In this document: one piece after another, positions 55,705 to 64,000 of the stretch
Position numbering within the stretch: position 1 is the stretch's first letter
Layout of the letters: each line of letters opens with the position of its first letter
Notes under the pieces: model-generated
The model's database searches: none
Told to the model about the DNA's origin: nothing
What the model saw: only the letters and a program-made list of their open reading frames with translations
Position numbers and translations under genes: made by a program
NCBI GenBank assembly: GCA_964577305.1
Contig: CAZNYS010000002.1
Coordinates: 1 to 64,000 of the forward strand
Origin: UBA9300 sp964577305
Lineage (GTDB): Bacteria > Bacteroidota > Bacteroidia > Bacteroidales > VadinHA17
Length of the DNA: 64,000 nucleotides
Reading direction: 5' to 3'

Positions 55705-58137
55705 TTACTCAACAATAACTGAAACGGAATCGCTCTTCAAGTCGGTTGAACTTCCTTTAATTATTATTTCTCCTTTTATATCATCAGATTGAAGAATCAT
55801 TTGACATTTACCACTAAAAAGATGTCGTTGGTAATTGCCTGAAAGGATTTTATCTGGTTCATGGCTACTTGGATCACCATTGCCTACTCCAATAATATGT
55901 CCCGGTCCATCAATCTCAAATCTGATCAGGTTGAAAGCATCAGGCACTTCCCTCCCCTGTTCATCCACAACATGTACATTTACGACAGTGGCATCTTTAC
56001 CATCTGCTTTTATCTTTGTACGATCAGGGACCAGTATAACACGATGTGGGTCGCCAGTTGTACTGCGGCTGGCGATTAGGGTTCGCCCCTCTTTTCGTGC
56101 CACTGCCTTAATAGTACCGGGTTCATAAACAACCTTCCATTTCAGGTGGCTGTGGGGCTTCATTTCTTTTGTTCCCAGGCTCTGTCCATTAAGGAAAAGT
56201 TCAACCTGCTTTGCATTGGTATTCACCCATACATCTATTGAATCACCTTCATGTCCTTGCCAGTTCCAGTGAGGAGAAATATGTAATACATCCTTATCAG
56301 TCCACCACGACTGGTAATAGTAATAGAGGTTTTTAGGGAAGCCGCACATATCCATTATTCCGAAATGTGAATTAATATTTGGCCAGTGAAAAGGAGTTGG
56401 CTCTCCACGGTAATCAAAACCCGTCCAGATAAATCCTCCCATAAACCATTCCCGTTCGGCAGCTACAGACCACCAGTATTCAGCAAGTGATGCCCACCAT
56501 GGAGCATTCAGATCCTGGTCGGGAAGGTAACATCTTACTGTATCCTTTACATATATACCACGAGTGGTAACAGTACTTCCCATTTCTGTTCCTATTGTTG
56601 GTTGCCAGGGGTGATCGTTGTGGTAATCATCAATAGCAAATATCCTGTAATTAAAGCCTCTTACCGGTATCACTTCGTTTATTCCTGTAAAATGATTTGG
56701 CAGGTCAGCTCCATAGGTTGCAGTGCGTGTGGGATCCAGTCTTTTTAGTTCATTCAGCATTGTGGTGGCAATTCTCTTTCCCGTCTCATTGCGCTGCACC
56801 CATCCTTCTTCGTTACCGATAGACCAAATAAAAATACTTGGGTGATTTAGATCCCTGCGTATCATCCTTCTGAACTGATCCATATATTCGGACCCACTGT
56901 TGAGCAATCTTGTTTCATCCATAACAAGCATACCAAGGCTATCGCAGGCATCAAGTAATTCAGGTGTTGGAGGATTATGGCTTGTCCTGTAAGCATTGGC
57001 TCCCAGTTCCTTTAAAAGCCCTATGCGGTAATACTGCAAATAATCAGGGAGGGCACTCCCCACCCCTGCATGATCCTGGTGGCAATTCACACCCAGTATC
57101 TTAATATGCTTACCATTAAGGAATAATCCCTTATCAGGTTCAATTCTTATATTCCTGACACCAAATCGTGTTACGATCCGGTCTGTAATTTCATCTCCAG
57201 ACTTGATTTCGGATATCATACGATACAGGTAGGGATCATCAAGCGACCACAAGCGGGCATCATCAAATAACAATTCATCCCTGATAATTGCGTTACCATA
57301 GCTTTCAATATCAAGTGTTGACTCCTCTCCCATACAGATAATATTTCCTTCACGGTCAGCCAACTTGCATTGAACAGATAATGTTCTGTTATCATTGTAC
57401 AGGTTCTTTAACTCATTCTCAACGAGCACACGCGTTCTGCCATTTTCAGTTTCTGTATAAATAAATAAGCCCTCGGGCACAATATGAAGGTTATCATGAA
57501 TATGTAACCAAACATGGCGATAAATGCCTGCTCCTTCATAAAACCAACCCTCGTACTGCGTGGCATCAACCCTAACAACAAGTATATTCTCACCATCAAA
57601 ATCAAGGAAATCCGTTATATCAAAGGACGTTCCTATATACCCACTTTCATTTCCTCCCAGATAATACCCGTTAATCCAGTATTTGCTATCACGAAATACT
57701 CCATCAAACTGAATTATAAATCTTTTCATCGTATCCGCACTGCTTACGTCAAAGTGTTTCCGGTACCAACCTATACTTGTTTCAGGGAAAGATCCTCCTA
57801 CCGGTTTATAACCGTGCGACATTATATGTCTGTTATCTGATTTTTGAAAAGGCAATTCCACAACCCAGTCATGTGGAAGATCAAGTGTCCGCCAGTTACT
57901 GTCGTCAAAAGCAGTTGAAATAGCTGTTTCCCTTGCGTCTCCTGTCTTAGAATATATGTTTGCCAATCGGTAACCAAAATCCTGTGAGGGATCTGCGGCA
58001 TGGCCGAAATGAAATTTCCAGTTATCATCCATACAAATTTTCCGGCGTACTTCATTTCCGGAGGCTGATGCACTAGAGGTAATAATTACAAGTACATTTA
58101 ATGTGATAAAACAGCGTAGTGAACGTATAAAGCTCAT
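55705..58137 (-). CDS. GH2 beta-galactosidase (gene 1 of the pair)
   Basis: The 810-residue enzyme has a signal peptide ending near SASAS. The GH2 layout is sugar-binding domain (35-215, with TSIGWYRKHFD), Ig-like domain (215-330), TIM barrel (340-640) and C-terminal Ig-like domains. The acid/base is E443 in WSIGNEEG and the nucleophile E518 in IGTEMGST. It is about 53 bases upstream of the other GH2 gene and 28 bases after iorB on the same strand. The two GH2 genes differ clearly in their TIM barrels, so they may have separate linkage preferences. Confidence 0.9.
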   Translation of the reverse strand: MSFIRSLRCFITLNVLVIITSSASASGNEVRRKICMDDNWKFHFGHAADPSQDFGYRLANIYSKTGDARETAISTAFDDSNWRTLDLPHDWVVELPFQKSDNRHIMSHGYKPVGGSFPETSIGWYRKHFDVSSADTMKRFIIQFDGVFRDSKYWINGYYLGGNESGYIGTSFDITDFLDFDGENILVVRVDATQYEGWFYEGAGIYRHVWLHIHDNLHIVPEGLFIYTETENGRTRVLVENELKNLYNDNRTLSVQCKLADREGNIICMGEESTLDIESYGNAIIRDELLFDDARLWSLDDPYLYRMISEIKSGDEITDRIVTRFGVRNIRIEPDKGLFLNGKHIKILGVNCHQDHAGVGSALPDYLQYYRIGLLKELGANAYRTSHNPPTPELLDACDSLGMLVMDETRLLNSGSEYMDQFRRMIRRDLNHPSIFIWSIGNEEGWVQRNETGKRIATTMLNELKRLDPTRTATYGADLPNHFTGINEVIPVRGFNYRIFAIDDYHNDHPWQPTIGTEMGSTVTTRGIYVKDTVRCYLPDQDLNAPWWASLAEYWWSVAAEREWFMGGFIWTGFDYRGEPTPFHWPNINSHFGIMDMCGFPKNLYYYYQSWWTDKDVLHISPHWNWQGHEGDSIDVWVNTNAKQVELFLNGQSLGTKEMKPHSHLKWKVVYEPGTIKAVARKEGRTLIASRSTTGDPHRVILVPDRTKIKADGKDATVVNVHVVDEQGREVPDAFNLIRFEIDGPGHIIGVGNGDPSSHEPDKILSGNYQRHLFSGKCQMILQSDDIKGEIIIKGSSTDLKSDSVSVIVE

Positions 58138-58164
58138 AAAAGTAAGTATTTAAATTTCTGTTCA

Positions 58165-58740
58165 TTAAGGTTTATACTGTTCTCGTCCTGCAGCCAGTGC
58201 TTTAAGGTTGAGATCAATTATTTCATCTCCTTTCCGGCCGAATAATTTACGAATTGCATTCTCAAGGCTCTCCAATGGTAATTCTATAAAATGAGAAGCA
58301 GCGCCGAGCATTACTATATTCGCAGCTCTTACAGAACCTGTATCTTTTGCAATGTTATCTGCATCGACAATCAGGTTATTTTTCACTTTCCTTATCTCGT
58401 CCAGCAAATCAACAGTATCGGGATAATCAGGTATATTTACAAATGGATTACTGTTTGTAACCAGCCATCCATCTTCTGACAGCCACGGAAGGTAACGCAG
58501 AGCCTCCATTGGTTCAACTGAAAGAATAAGGTCTGCCTCACCATAAGGGATAAGGTCGGAAGCTACGGGTTTGTCAGCAAGGCGGAAATGTGATTGAACA
58601 TCCCCTCCCCTCTGGCTCATACCATGTACCTCGGCCTGTTTGAGATAAAGGTTATTCTCTACTGCAGCATAACCAATTACAGCAGCAATAGAGAGAATTC
58701 CCTGACCACCAACACCTGATAATATTATATCATTTTTCAT
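58165..58740 (-). CDS. iorB: Indolepyruvate oxidoreductase beta subunit
   Basis: The 191-residue protein is the gamma-domain (small) subunit of 2-oxoacid:ferredoxin oxidoreductase. ILSGVGGQGILSIAAVIG is the signature start, HGMSQRGGDVQSHFR follows, and EPMEALRYLPWL and IVMLGAASHFIELP complete it. It pairs with the adjacent IorA for CoA-dependent oxidation of indolepyruvate and other aryl 2-oxoacids from amino-acid degradation. It lies 20 bases after iorA in the same operon. Confidence 0.92.
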   Translation of the reverse strand: MKNDIILSGVGGQGILSIAAVIGYAAVENNLYLKQAEVHGMSQRGGDVQSHFRLADKPVASDLIPYGEADLILSVEPMEALRYLPWLSEDGWLVTNSNPFVNIPDYPDTVDLLDEIRKVKNNLIVDADNIAKDTGSVRAANIVMLGAASHFIELPLESLENAIRKLFGRKGDEIIDLNLKALAAGREQYKP

Positions 58741-58760
58741 TTTTCCTTTTTTCTATTTTT

Positions 58761-60356
58761 TTAACGTTCCTTCTTCTTCCTCCTGGCAGCTGTCTGGATG
58801 CATTCACGCTGTGATATTATCACGGAAACACCTTTATAGGCTATTTCTTCCTTCATAACCGCTGTATTGGCCTCGTGGTTTTTCCTCAAGGGATTAATCA
58901 CCCTTATGTGTTCTTTTGCAACACCCAGGCCGGCACATATTGATTCAAGCCTGTTTGTTGCATGTGATTTCTGGCCACCGGTCATTCCTGTTGTTAAATT
59001 ATCTGATATTATTATTGTGACGTGTGCGTTTTTTATTACAGCATCAAGCAGTCCTGTCATGCCGGAATGAGTAAATGTTGAATCACCTATTACAGCTATT
59101 GATGGGAACATACCGCCATCAGCTGCTCCCACTGCCATTGTTACAGAGGCACCCATATCAACACATGAATTAATGGCATTATAGGGGGGCAGGGCTCCCA
59201 GGGTGTAGCAGCCTATATCTGAAAAGACCTTTCCTGGGCCGTATTCTTCAAGTGCTTCATTAAGTGCATTATACATATCAGCATGTCCACAGCCTTTACA
59301 TAGGGATGGCGGGCGTTTCCTCACTATATCAGGAACATCCTTTCCGTATCCCGATCTTAAACCCAGGGCTTTTGCAACCAGGTTTGGATTCAGCTCACCG
59401 TCCCTTGGCAGTGATCCGTCAAGCCTTCCCTTTATTTTATTGTCTGACCGGGGGAAACCTATCATCAGTTCCTCAATAACAGGAAATCCTTCTTCAAGCA
59501 CTAGTATCTCCTCACATTCGGCTTTAAGCCTTGCAAGGATATCCTCCCGGACAGGATAGAAACCTATTTTTACGACAGGGTACTTACATCCTCTGTCTTT
59601 ACAGTTCTCAGCCAGGTAGTTATAGGCAAGGCCGCAGGCTACAATACCCAGCGATTTATCCTCACCGTCTATATACCGATTATTCGTTTGATAATCAACA
59701 TCACTCGCCAGGGATTCATAATTTGACAGCAATACCTTGTACTTCCTCCGTGCTATGGCAGGAAGTAACACAAACTGCCGCAGATCAGACGGCAAACTGA
59801 ATTCATTCTGCTGCAGCTGTTTTTTCTGCTTAACAGCACTTCTTGAATGTGCGAGGCGTGTTGTTATCCGGAAAAGTACAGGTACCTTATATTTCTCAGA
59901 TACTTCATAAGCATCAAAGATCATATCATATGCTTCCTGCTGGTTTGAGGGTTCGAAGATAGGCACATAAGCGAACTTCCCATAGAAGCGGGAATCCTGT
60001 TCATTTTGTGATGAATGCATTGATGGATCATCCGCAGCTACCACTATAAGGCCACCGTTCACACCTGTCATCGCTGAATTGATAAATCCGTCTGCAGCAA
60101 CATTAAGGCCAACATGCTTCATTGCAACCATTGCGCGTTTACCTGTATATGACATTCCAAGTGCTGCCTCCATAGCTGTTTTTTCATTGGCTGACCAATC
60201 ACGATGGATACCTTTTTCAGCTGCATCCTTAGATGATTGGATATATTCCATTATTTCAGTAGAAGGAGTGCCGGGGTATGCGTACATACCACTCAAGCCA
60301 GCATCAATTGCAGCCTGGGCAATGGCCTCATCACCCAGTAACATTAACTTAGCCAT
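58761..60356 (-). CDS. iorA: Indolepyruvate oxidoreductase alpha subunit
   Basis: The 531-residue protein is the large subunit of indolepyruvate:ferredoxin oxidoreductase. GDEAIAQAAIDAGLSGMYAY opens the pyrimidine-binding domain and CKGCGHADMYNALNEAL, GDSTFTHSGMTGLLDAVI and DNLTTGMTGGQ bind thiamine diphosphate. Oxygen-sensitive enzymes of this class act in anaerobes, converting aryl-pyruvates to aryl-acetyl-CoA and reducing ferredoxin. The chain ends in a short basic tail (AARRKKKER) and lacks the C-terminal two-[4Fe-4S] ferredoxin domain seen in longer archaeal IorA, so electron transfer may need another protein. Confidence 0.92.
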   Translation of the reverse strand: MAKLMLLGDEAIAQAAIDAGLSGMYAYPGTPSTEIMEYIQSSKDAAEKGIHRDWSANEKTAMEAALGMSYTGKRAMVAMKHVGLNVAADGFINSAMTGVNGGLIVVAADDPSMHSSQNEQDSRFYGKFAYVPIFEPSNQQEAYDMIFDAYEVSEKYKVPVLFRITTRLAHSRSAVKQKKQLQQNEFSLPSDLRQFVLLPAIARRKYKVLLSNYESLASDVDYQTNNRYIDGEDKSLGIVACGLAYNYLAENCKDRGCKYPVVKIGFYPVREDILARLKAECEEILVLEEGFPVIEELMIGFPRSDNKIKGRLDGSLPRDGELNPNLVAKALGLRSGYGKDVPDIVRKRPPSLCKGCGHADMYNALNEALEEYGPGKVFSDIGCYTLGALPPYNAINSCVDMGASVTMAVGAADGGMFPSIAVIGDSTFTHSGMTGLLDAVIKNAHVTIIISDNLTTGMTGGQKSHATNRLESICAGLGVAKEHIRVINPLRKNHEANTAVMKEEIAYKGVSVIISQRECIQTAARRKKKER

Positions 60357-60578
60357 TTCGTATTTTTTTAATGATTTTCATAAACTTTATTAAGTGGTGT
60401 TTCTAATTATTGAGGGCCGGGGGCTCTTTTACAGGCCACTAAAAAGGTTCATGAAACTAACATTAATAGCAGTAATATAAAATTCGACAGATGTATTCAG
60501 ACGCATAATGTAAATTATGTAGTAAATATTTAAATCATAATTAATATATCATATTATATACTTTCTATACTTTCATCA

Positions 60579-60989
60579 TTATGACAATACAGTTATGGTT
60601 AACCTGCGTCGATGAGACTGGTTCCTGAACTCACACAGATAAATTCCCTGCCAGGTTCCCATATGCAGTCTGCCATTTTTTACAGGTATGGTTATTGACT
60701 GTCCGAAGAACGATGATTTCAGATGAGCTGGCATATCATCAGGCCCTTCAAACGTATGTTTGTATATAGGATCATTTTCGGGAATCATCCTGTTGAGAAA
60801 AGACTCAAAATCCATTCTTACTGTTGGGTCAGCATTCTCATTAATCGCCAGGGCAGCAGATGTATGATGAATATAAATATTAACCAGGCCTTTACCCGGT
60901 AATGGCGGTAAGCTGGTTTCAATATAAGAACTGATTAAATGAAAGCCCCTGCCTAATACAGGTAATGTTATTTCTTCCTGTTCAACCAT
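60579..60989 (-). CDS. YjbQ-family (UPF0047) protein
   Basis: The 136-residue protein matches the YjbQ/UPF0047 family: GLVNIYIHHTSAALAINENADPTV in the middle and the ending GTWQGIYLCEFRNQSHRRRL. Members have been linked to thiamine phosphate synthase activity as a side function; the physiological role is unclear. The histidines of IHHTSAAL are the conserved site. It shares a one-base stop-start overlap (TAATG) with the upstream ArsC-like gene, so the two are coupled. Confidence 0.9.
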   Translation of the reverse strand: MVEQEEITLPVLGRGFHLISSYIETSLPPLPGKGLVNIYIHHTSAALAINENADPTVRMDFESFLNRMIPENDPIYKHTFEGPDDMPAHLKSSFFGQSITIPVKNGRLHMGTWQGIYLCEFRNQSHRRRLTITVLS

Positions 60990-61453
60990 TAATCATTTGA
61001 TTTTAAATGATCCGACATGTCGCCGGGAATCAGGTTCCTTATATGCTCATTTACAAAGTCAAAACAGAAATCTTCAAGTGAGTCCCTGATGGCTGCCAGT
61101 TTTTGCAGTATTACCTCTTCCTTGCCCTCCAGTGTACGACAATCCTGGGATGTTTTCTCAATTACAGTAGGATTTCCCGGAAGTTCAGTTATAATATCTC
61201 TGCCCTTTTCTTCAGCCAAATTGATAACATAGTCAAATTGTTTTTCCGGCAAATCTACTATAGTATTTGGCTTACTACCTGTAATATCAATCATAGCATC
61301 CATCATAACCTTTACTGCAAGCTTGTTAACTTCAGCAGGGCTATATCCGGCGCTGTATATCATAGCTTCATTGCCTGAGAAATACCTTAACCAACCCTCC
61401 ATCATCAGGCTTCGGCAATCGTTACCGGTACCTATTACAAGTATTTTTTTCAT
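60989..61453 (-). CDS. ArsC / low-molecular-weight phosphatase homologue lacking its nucleophile
   Basis: The 154-residue protein has the fold of LMW tyrosine phosphatase-type arsenate reductases: LVIGTGNDCRSLMMEGWLRYF at the start, and IYSAGYSPAEVNKLAVKVM next. The P-loop should read CTGNSCRS; here it reads GTGNDCRS. The catalytic first cysteine is Gly8 (GGT, one base from TGT), while R14, S15 and C13 remain. The enzyme is therefore predicted inactive as a phosphatase or arsenate reductase and may be a binding or regulatory protein. Later family motifs are also degraded. It is coupled to the YjbQ gene. Confidence 0.85.
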   Translation of the reverse strand: MKKILVIGTGNDCRSLMMEGWLRYFSGNEAMIYSAGYSPAEVNKLAVKVMMDAMIDITGSKPNTIVDLPEKQFDYVINLAEEKGRDIITELPGNPTVIEKTSQDCRTLEGKEEVILQKLAAIRDSLEDFCFDFVNEHIRNLIPGDMSDHLKSND

Positions 61454-61529
61454 AGGTCAGATTTATTTGTTTAAAGATATTAATTATTGTTGAATTGCTA
61501 AATTGTTGAATCGTTGAATCGTTTATTGA

Positions 61530-61620
61530 TCCTTGAATCAAAGATTCGGGACTGTTGAAAGAACCGGGAGCCCGCCTTCGCCCATATTTCTTGGGGCTTC
61601 GACAGACGAAGCAGTGAGAA
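61530..61620. repeat. GC-rich palindromic repeat, copy 2, and gap contents
   Basis: The 255-base gap 61454-61708 holds degenerate TTGTTGAAT units, a small GAATC/GATTC hairpin at 61535-61547, and a second copy of the GC-rich element: AGCCCGCCTTCGCC at 61569-61582, then GCTTCG-acaga-CGAAGC. The 14-mer is identical to the one at 33559-33572, and GACGAAGC also recurs. No coding frame is convincing here. Confidence 0.65.
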
Positions 61621-61708
61621 ATTAGTTAAAAATATCATAAAATGCTGTAGATGTTTCCTTAAACGGATCAATTTGCATTTCTTTATAAAATATTTATAAT
61701 ATTATCCT

Positions 61709-62371
61709 GTGAATCGGTTAATATCTATAATAATTCTCATATTGTTTTCTATCCCTGCTTTATCACAGGAGATATACCCATCACGTTATGTTCAGGTTAA
61801 CGGACTAGTTTTTGACAATGAAAGCATGCCTGTTAAATATGTAAACATAATTTCAAAAGGCCTCAGAACAGGTACTAACACTGATGAAAGAGGGATATTC
61901 TCAATTATTTCATATCCTGGTGATACATTGATTTTTTCTTCAATAGGATATCAGCCAACATTTGCAAGGATACCGCCCGGTGTTGACATCCCGGTATTTA
62001 CTATTGATGTCAGTATGAATATCGATACAATAAATATCGGGTCAGTTCTTGTATTACCCTGGAAGACGTATGAAGATTTTAAGCGGGCCGTGGTTGAGTA
62101 TGTCTCTCCCAAAGAGATAGAGATGAAAAATATGGAAAAGAATCTTGCGCTGATCGAGAGACAAATAAATGAAGACCTGGACATCACACCTGAAGCAGGA
62201 TACAGGTACGCGATGCAACAGGAATCAGAAAGGATAATGACCAAGAACCAGTCTCCCGTTAATAATCTCTTCAATCCTTTTGCATGGGCAAAATTTATTG
62301 ACGGTTTAAAAAATGGCCTTCTAAAGAATAAAAAATCAAAGAAAAAGAAGGACAGGGATAATAACGAATAA
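61709..62371 (+). CDS. Secreted carboxypeptidase-regulatory-like domain protein
   Basis: The 220-residue protein starts with GTG and has a signal peptide to about ALSQ. Residues about 28-115 form the CarboxypepD_reg-like beta-sandwich (VQVNGLVFDNESMPVKYVN, TDERGIFSI, FSSIGYQP). The rest is helical and very basic at the end (KNKKSKKKKDRDNNE). The domain is the usual N-terminal part of SusC/TonB receptors, but here it stands without a plug or barrel. It lies 28 bases before a receptor gene that begins with the same domain, so they are probably cotranscribed. Confidence 0.8.
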   Translation: MNRLISIIILILFSIPALSQEIYPSRYVQVNGLVFDNESMPVKYVNIISKGLRTGTNTDERGIFSIISYPGDTLIFSSIGYQPTFARIPPGVDIPVFTIDVSMNIDTINIGSVLVLPWKTYEDFKRAVVEYVSPKEIEMKNMEKNLALIERQINEDLDITPEAGYRYAMQQESERIMTKNQSPVNNLFNPFAWAKFIDGLKNGLLKNKKSKKKKDRDNNE

Positions 62372-62399
62372 GAGGACTAACCTGATTAGCATACCTGAA

Positions 62400-64000
62400 A
62401 TGGCCAGAACCGTATTATTTTCCTTTCTTCTGCTGATTTGTGTACAGGTATACACCCAACCAGAAACTAGAGTTATCAGGGGATATGTAAGTGATACCAC
62501 AGGAATGCCTGTGCCATTGGTAAATATAGGGGTAAAGGATCTGCAATACGGAACTTTTACAGGGGAAGACGGATCATATAGCCTTTCCTTACCTGCCGAC
62601 AATAATGATTACCTCCTTTTATTCTCAAGTATAGGTTACAAGAACTATGAAATTCAATTTTCTGCATACCCTGATACACTTGAAATAAATGTAATCCTCA
62701 AACCAGATATTACCAGGTTGCAGGATGTTAACATTGTGGAATACAGGCAAGGGGAAGCAGCATCACTGAAAAACATACCAGTAAAAGATATCCAGCTGCT
62801 GCCTGCGATCTCAGGAAATATAGAAAAACTATTGGTATCACTACCCGGTGTGAATTCAAATAATGAATTATCGAATCAATATACTGTTAGGGGCGGTAGT
62901 TACGATGAAAACCTGGTTTATGTGAATGATATTGAGATATACCACCCTGTACTGATAAAATCCGGGCAGCAGGAAGGGCTGAGTTTTCTAAACCCGGATC
63001 TTATCAGGGATGTAAGATTCTCAGCCGGAGGGTTTAATGCTTCTTACGGTGACAGGATGTCATCGGTGCTGGACATTAGGTATAAGGATCCTAAAGAAAC
63101 AAAAGGTTCCGTAAAATCAGGATTGCTTTTAAATACTGCTCATATTGAGGGTACCGGGAAAAACAATAGGTTCAATTACATAGCAGGAGCACGCTATAAA
63201 ACCAACCAATTCCTGCTTCAAACACTGGATACAAAAGGTAATTACAAACCCTCATTTTATGATTTACAGTCATTACTCAGGTACAACATATCACGGAAGG
63301 CAGAAATAAGTTTAATGGGTAGCTATAGCTCAAATACATACTCATTTATCCCTGATTCAAGGAAAAGTTCTTTCGGTAATTTTAACGAAGCTTACCAGTT
63401 ATACGTACTTTATGATGGTTCTGAAACAGACAGTTACAGGTCATTTAATCTGGCATTATCCATTGACCTGGAATCACCGGCAGGCATGACCAGTAAATTT
63501 ATTGCACACTACTATAATTCAGCAGAGAAAGAAACTTTTGATATAAGAGGATCCTATGCCCTTAATCTGCTTGATAAAAACCTTGGCTCCGAAAACTTCG
63601 GTGATAGCATTATTAATGTTGGAATAGGCAGCTGGCTTAATCATGCACGGAATATTCTTCGGTTTAATATATATACATTAAAATATAAGGGGCGCTGGGA
63701 ATACAGCAAAAATATCCTTAGCTGGGGATTGAAATACAACCATGAATCAGGTGTAGACATGATAAGGGAATGGGAAAAAATAGATTCAGCCGGCTATAGC
63801 ATACCCTATTCGAGTGATGAACTTATGTTGAGCAAAGTGGTTATAAATGATACAATACTGTCAACCAACAGGTTAGAAGGATACCTTATTGACAGTTATA
63901 TATTCAATATTTCAGGGCAGAGGTTTATTTTTACAGGTGGTTTAAGGTTTAGTTACTGGTCATTCTCAAAAAAATTGCTATTCAGCCCAAGGTTATCCCT
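62400..64000 (+). CDS. TonB-dependent receptor (cut by window end)
   Basis: The visible ~534 residues begin with a signal peptide (to about VYTQP). A carboxypeptidase-regulatory-like domain follows (VIRGYVSDTTGMPVPLVNIG, TGEDGSYSL, FSSIGYKNYE), then a plug domain (LLVSLPGVNSNNELSNQYTVRG, YVNDIEIYHPV, SAGGFNASYGDRMSSVLDI). After residue ~215 the sequence turns to outer-membrane barrel strands and the gene runs off the window. It should import a siderophore, vitamin or oligosaccharide powered by TonB. The start codon ATG at 62400 directly follows the smaller sister gene. No SusD partner is visible. Confidence 0.87.
   Translation, partial: MARTVLFSFLLLICVQVYTQPETRVIRGYVSDTTGMPVPLVNIGVKDLQYGTFTGEDGSYSLSLPADNNDYLLLFSSIGYKNYEIQFSAYPDTLEINVILKPDITRLQDVNIVEYRQGEAASLKNIPVKDIQLLPAISGNIEKLLVSLPGVNSNNELSNQYTVRGGSYDENLVYVNDIEIYHPVLIKSGQQEGLSFLNPDLIRDVRFSAGGFNASYGDRMSSVLDIRYKDPKETKGSVKSGLLLNTAHIEGTGKNNRFNYIAGARYKTNQFLLQTLDTKGNYKPSFYDLQSLLRYNISRKAEISLMGSYSSNTYSFIPDSRKSSFGNFNEAYQLYVLYDGSETDSYRSFNLALSIDLESPAGMTSKFIAHYYNSAEKETFDIRGSYALNLLDKNLGSENFGDSIINVGIGSWLNHARNILRFNIYTLKYKGRWEYSKNILSWGLKYNHESGVDMIREWEKIDSAGYSIPYSSDELMLSKVVINDTILSTNRLEGYLIDSYIFNISGQRFIFTGGLRFSYWSFSKKLLFSPRLS

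Noticed and set aside
46016..58137. Complete polysaccharide utilisation locus
   Set aside because: No SusC/SusD pair, sulfatase or hybrid two-component regulator is present next to the glycosidases; the TonB receptor at 62400 lacks a SusD neighbour and is on the other strand.
60989..61453. Active arsenate reductase and an ars operon
   Set aside because: The nucleophilic cysteine is missing and no arsR, arsB or acr3 gene is nearby.
1..64000. tRNA, rRNA, prophage or insertion sequence
   Set aside because: All gaps are under 300 bases and I saw no cloverleaf, rRNA core sequence, transposase, integrase or phage structural gene.

Overview
The window looks like chromosome from an AT-rich, Gram-negative, probably anaerobic or facultative member of the Bacteroidota, most likely Bacteroidales or Marinilabiliales. 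The support is: a gingipain-type protease with a type IX secretion (T9SS) C-terminal sorting domain, a TonB-dependent receptor with a carboxypeptidase-regulatory-like N-terminal domain, DUF4251, DUF1080, GH109, GH2 and GH53 proteins, many lipoproteins, and promoters of the Bacteroidota TTTG / TAnnTTTG type. Indolepyruvate:ferredoxin oxidoreductase points to anaerobic amino-acid metabolism. I saw no rRNA, tRNA, CRISPR array, insertion sequence or prophage. Genes are tightly packed and no gene-free stretch exceeds 300 bases.

Layout. 1-8.6 kb: MBL-fold hydrolase, AlbA_2/Schlafen-type protein, a large KamA-like radical SAM protein, a secreted C25 protease and an HD protein. 8.6-15.6 kb: a sugar oxidoreduction island with three Gfo/Idh/MocA proteins, a DUF1080 (3-keto-glycoside hydrolase family) lipoprotein, a xylose-isomerase-like TIM barrel, DoxX and a small membrane protein. 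15.7-19.3 kb: AmmeMemoRadiSam-type radical SAM enzyme, class IV aminotransferase and an exonuclease/GIY-YIG fusion. 19.3-23.6 kb: a phosphate module of DUF47 and PiT converging on a PhoR/PhoB-like pair. 23.8-31.6 kb: gamma-glutamyltransferase, GH109, OCD/mu-crystallin, SDR, MurB and MltG.

31.7-38.6 kb: a co-directional envelope cluster of TetR regulator, outer-membrane barrel, LolD/MacB-like ATPase, two FtsX-type permeases, a LolA-like periplasmic protein and a lipoprotein. This is the best candidate here for an undescribed system. 38.6-46 kb: cardiolipin synthase with a tandem-repeat partner, an orphan response regulator with a thioredoxin-like lipoprotein, outer-membrane proteins, DUF4251 and SSB. 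46-58.1 kb: DUF5107-TPR protein, S9 peptidase, GH53 endo-galactanase and two GH2 beta-galactosidases, together a galactan-degrading run without SusC/SusD in view. 58.1-61.5 kb: IorAB, YjbQ, and an ArsC/LMW-PTP homologue whose nucleophilic cysteine is glycine. 61.7-64 kb: two adjacent proteins with carboxypeptidase-regulatory-like domains, the second a TonB-dependent receptor cut by the window end.

Several convergent junctions are extremely tight or overlap. Others are filled by perfect short tandem repeats or stem-loops, and a GC-rich palindromic repeat is present in two dispersed copies. All functions are read from sequence motifs by eye; no database search was run.
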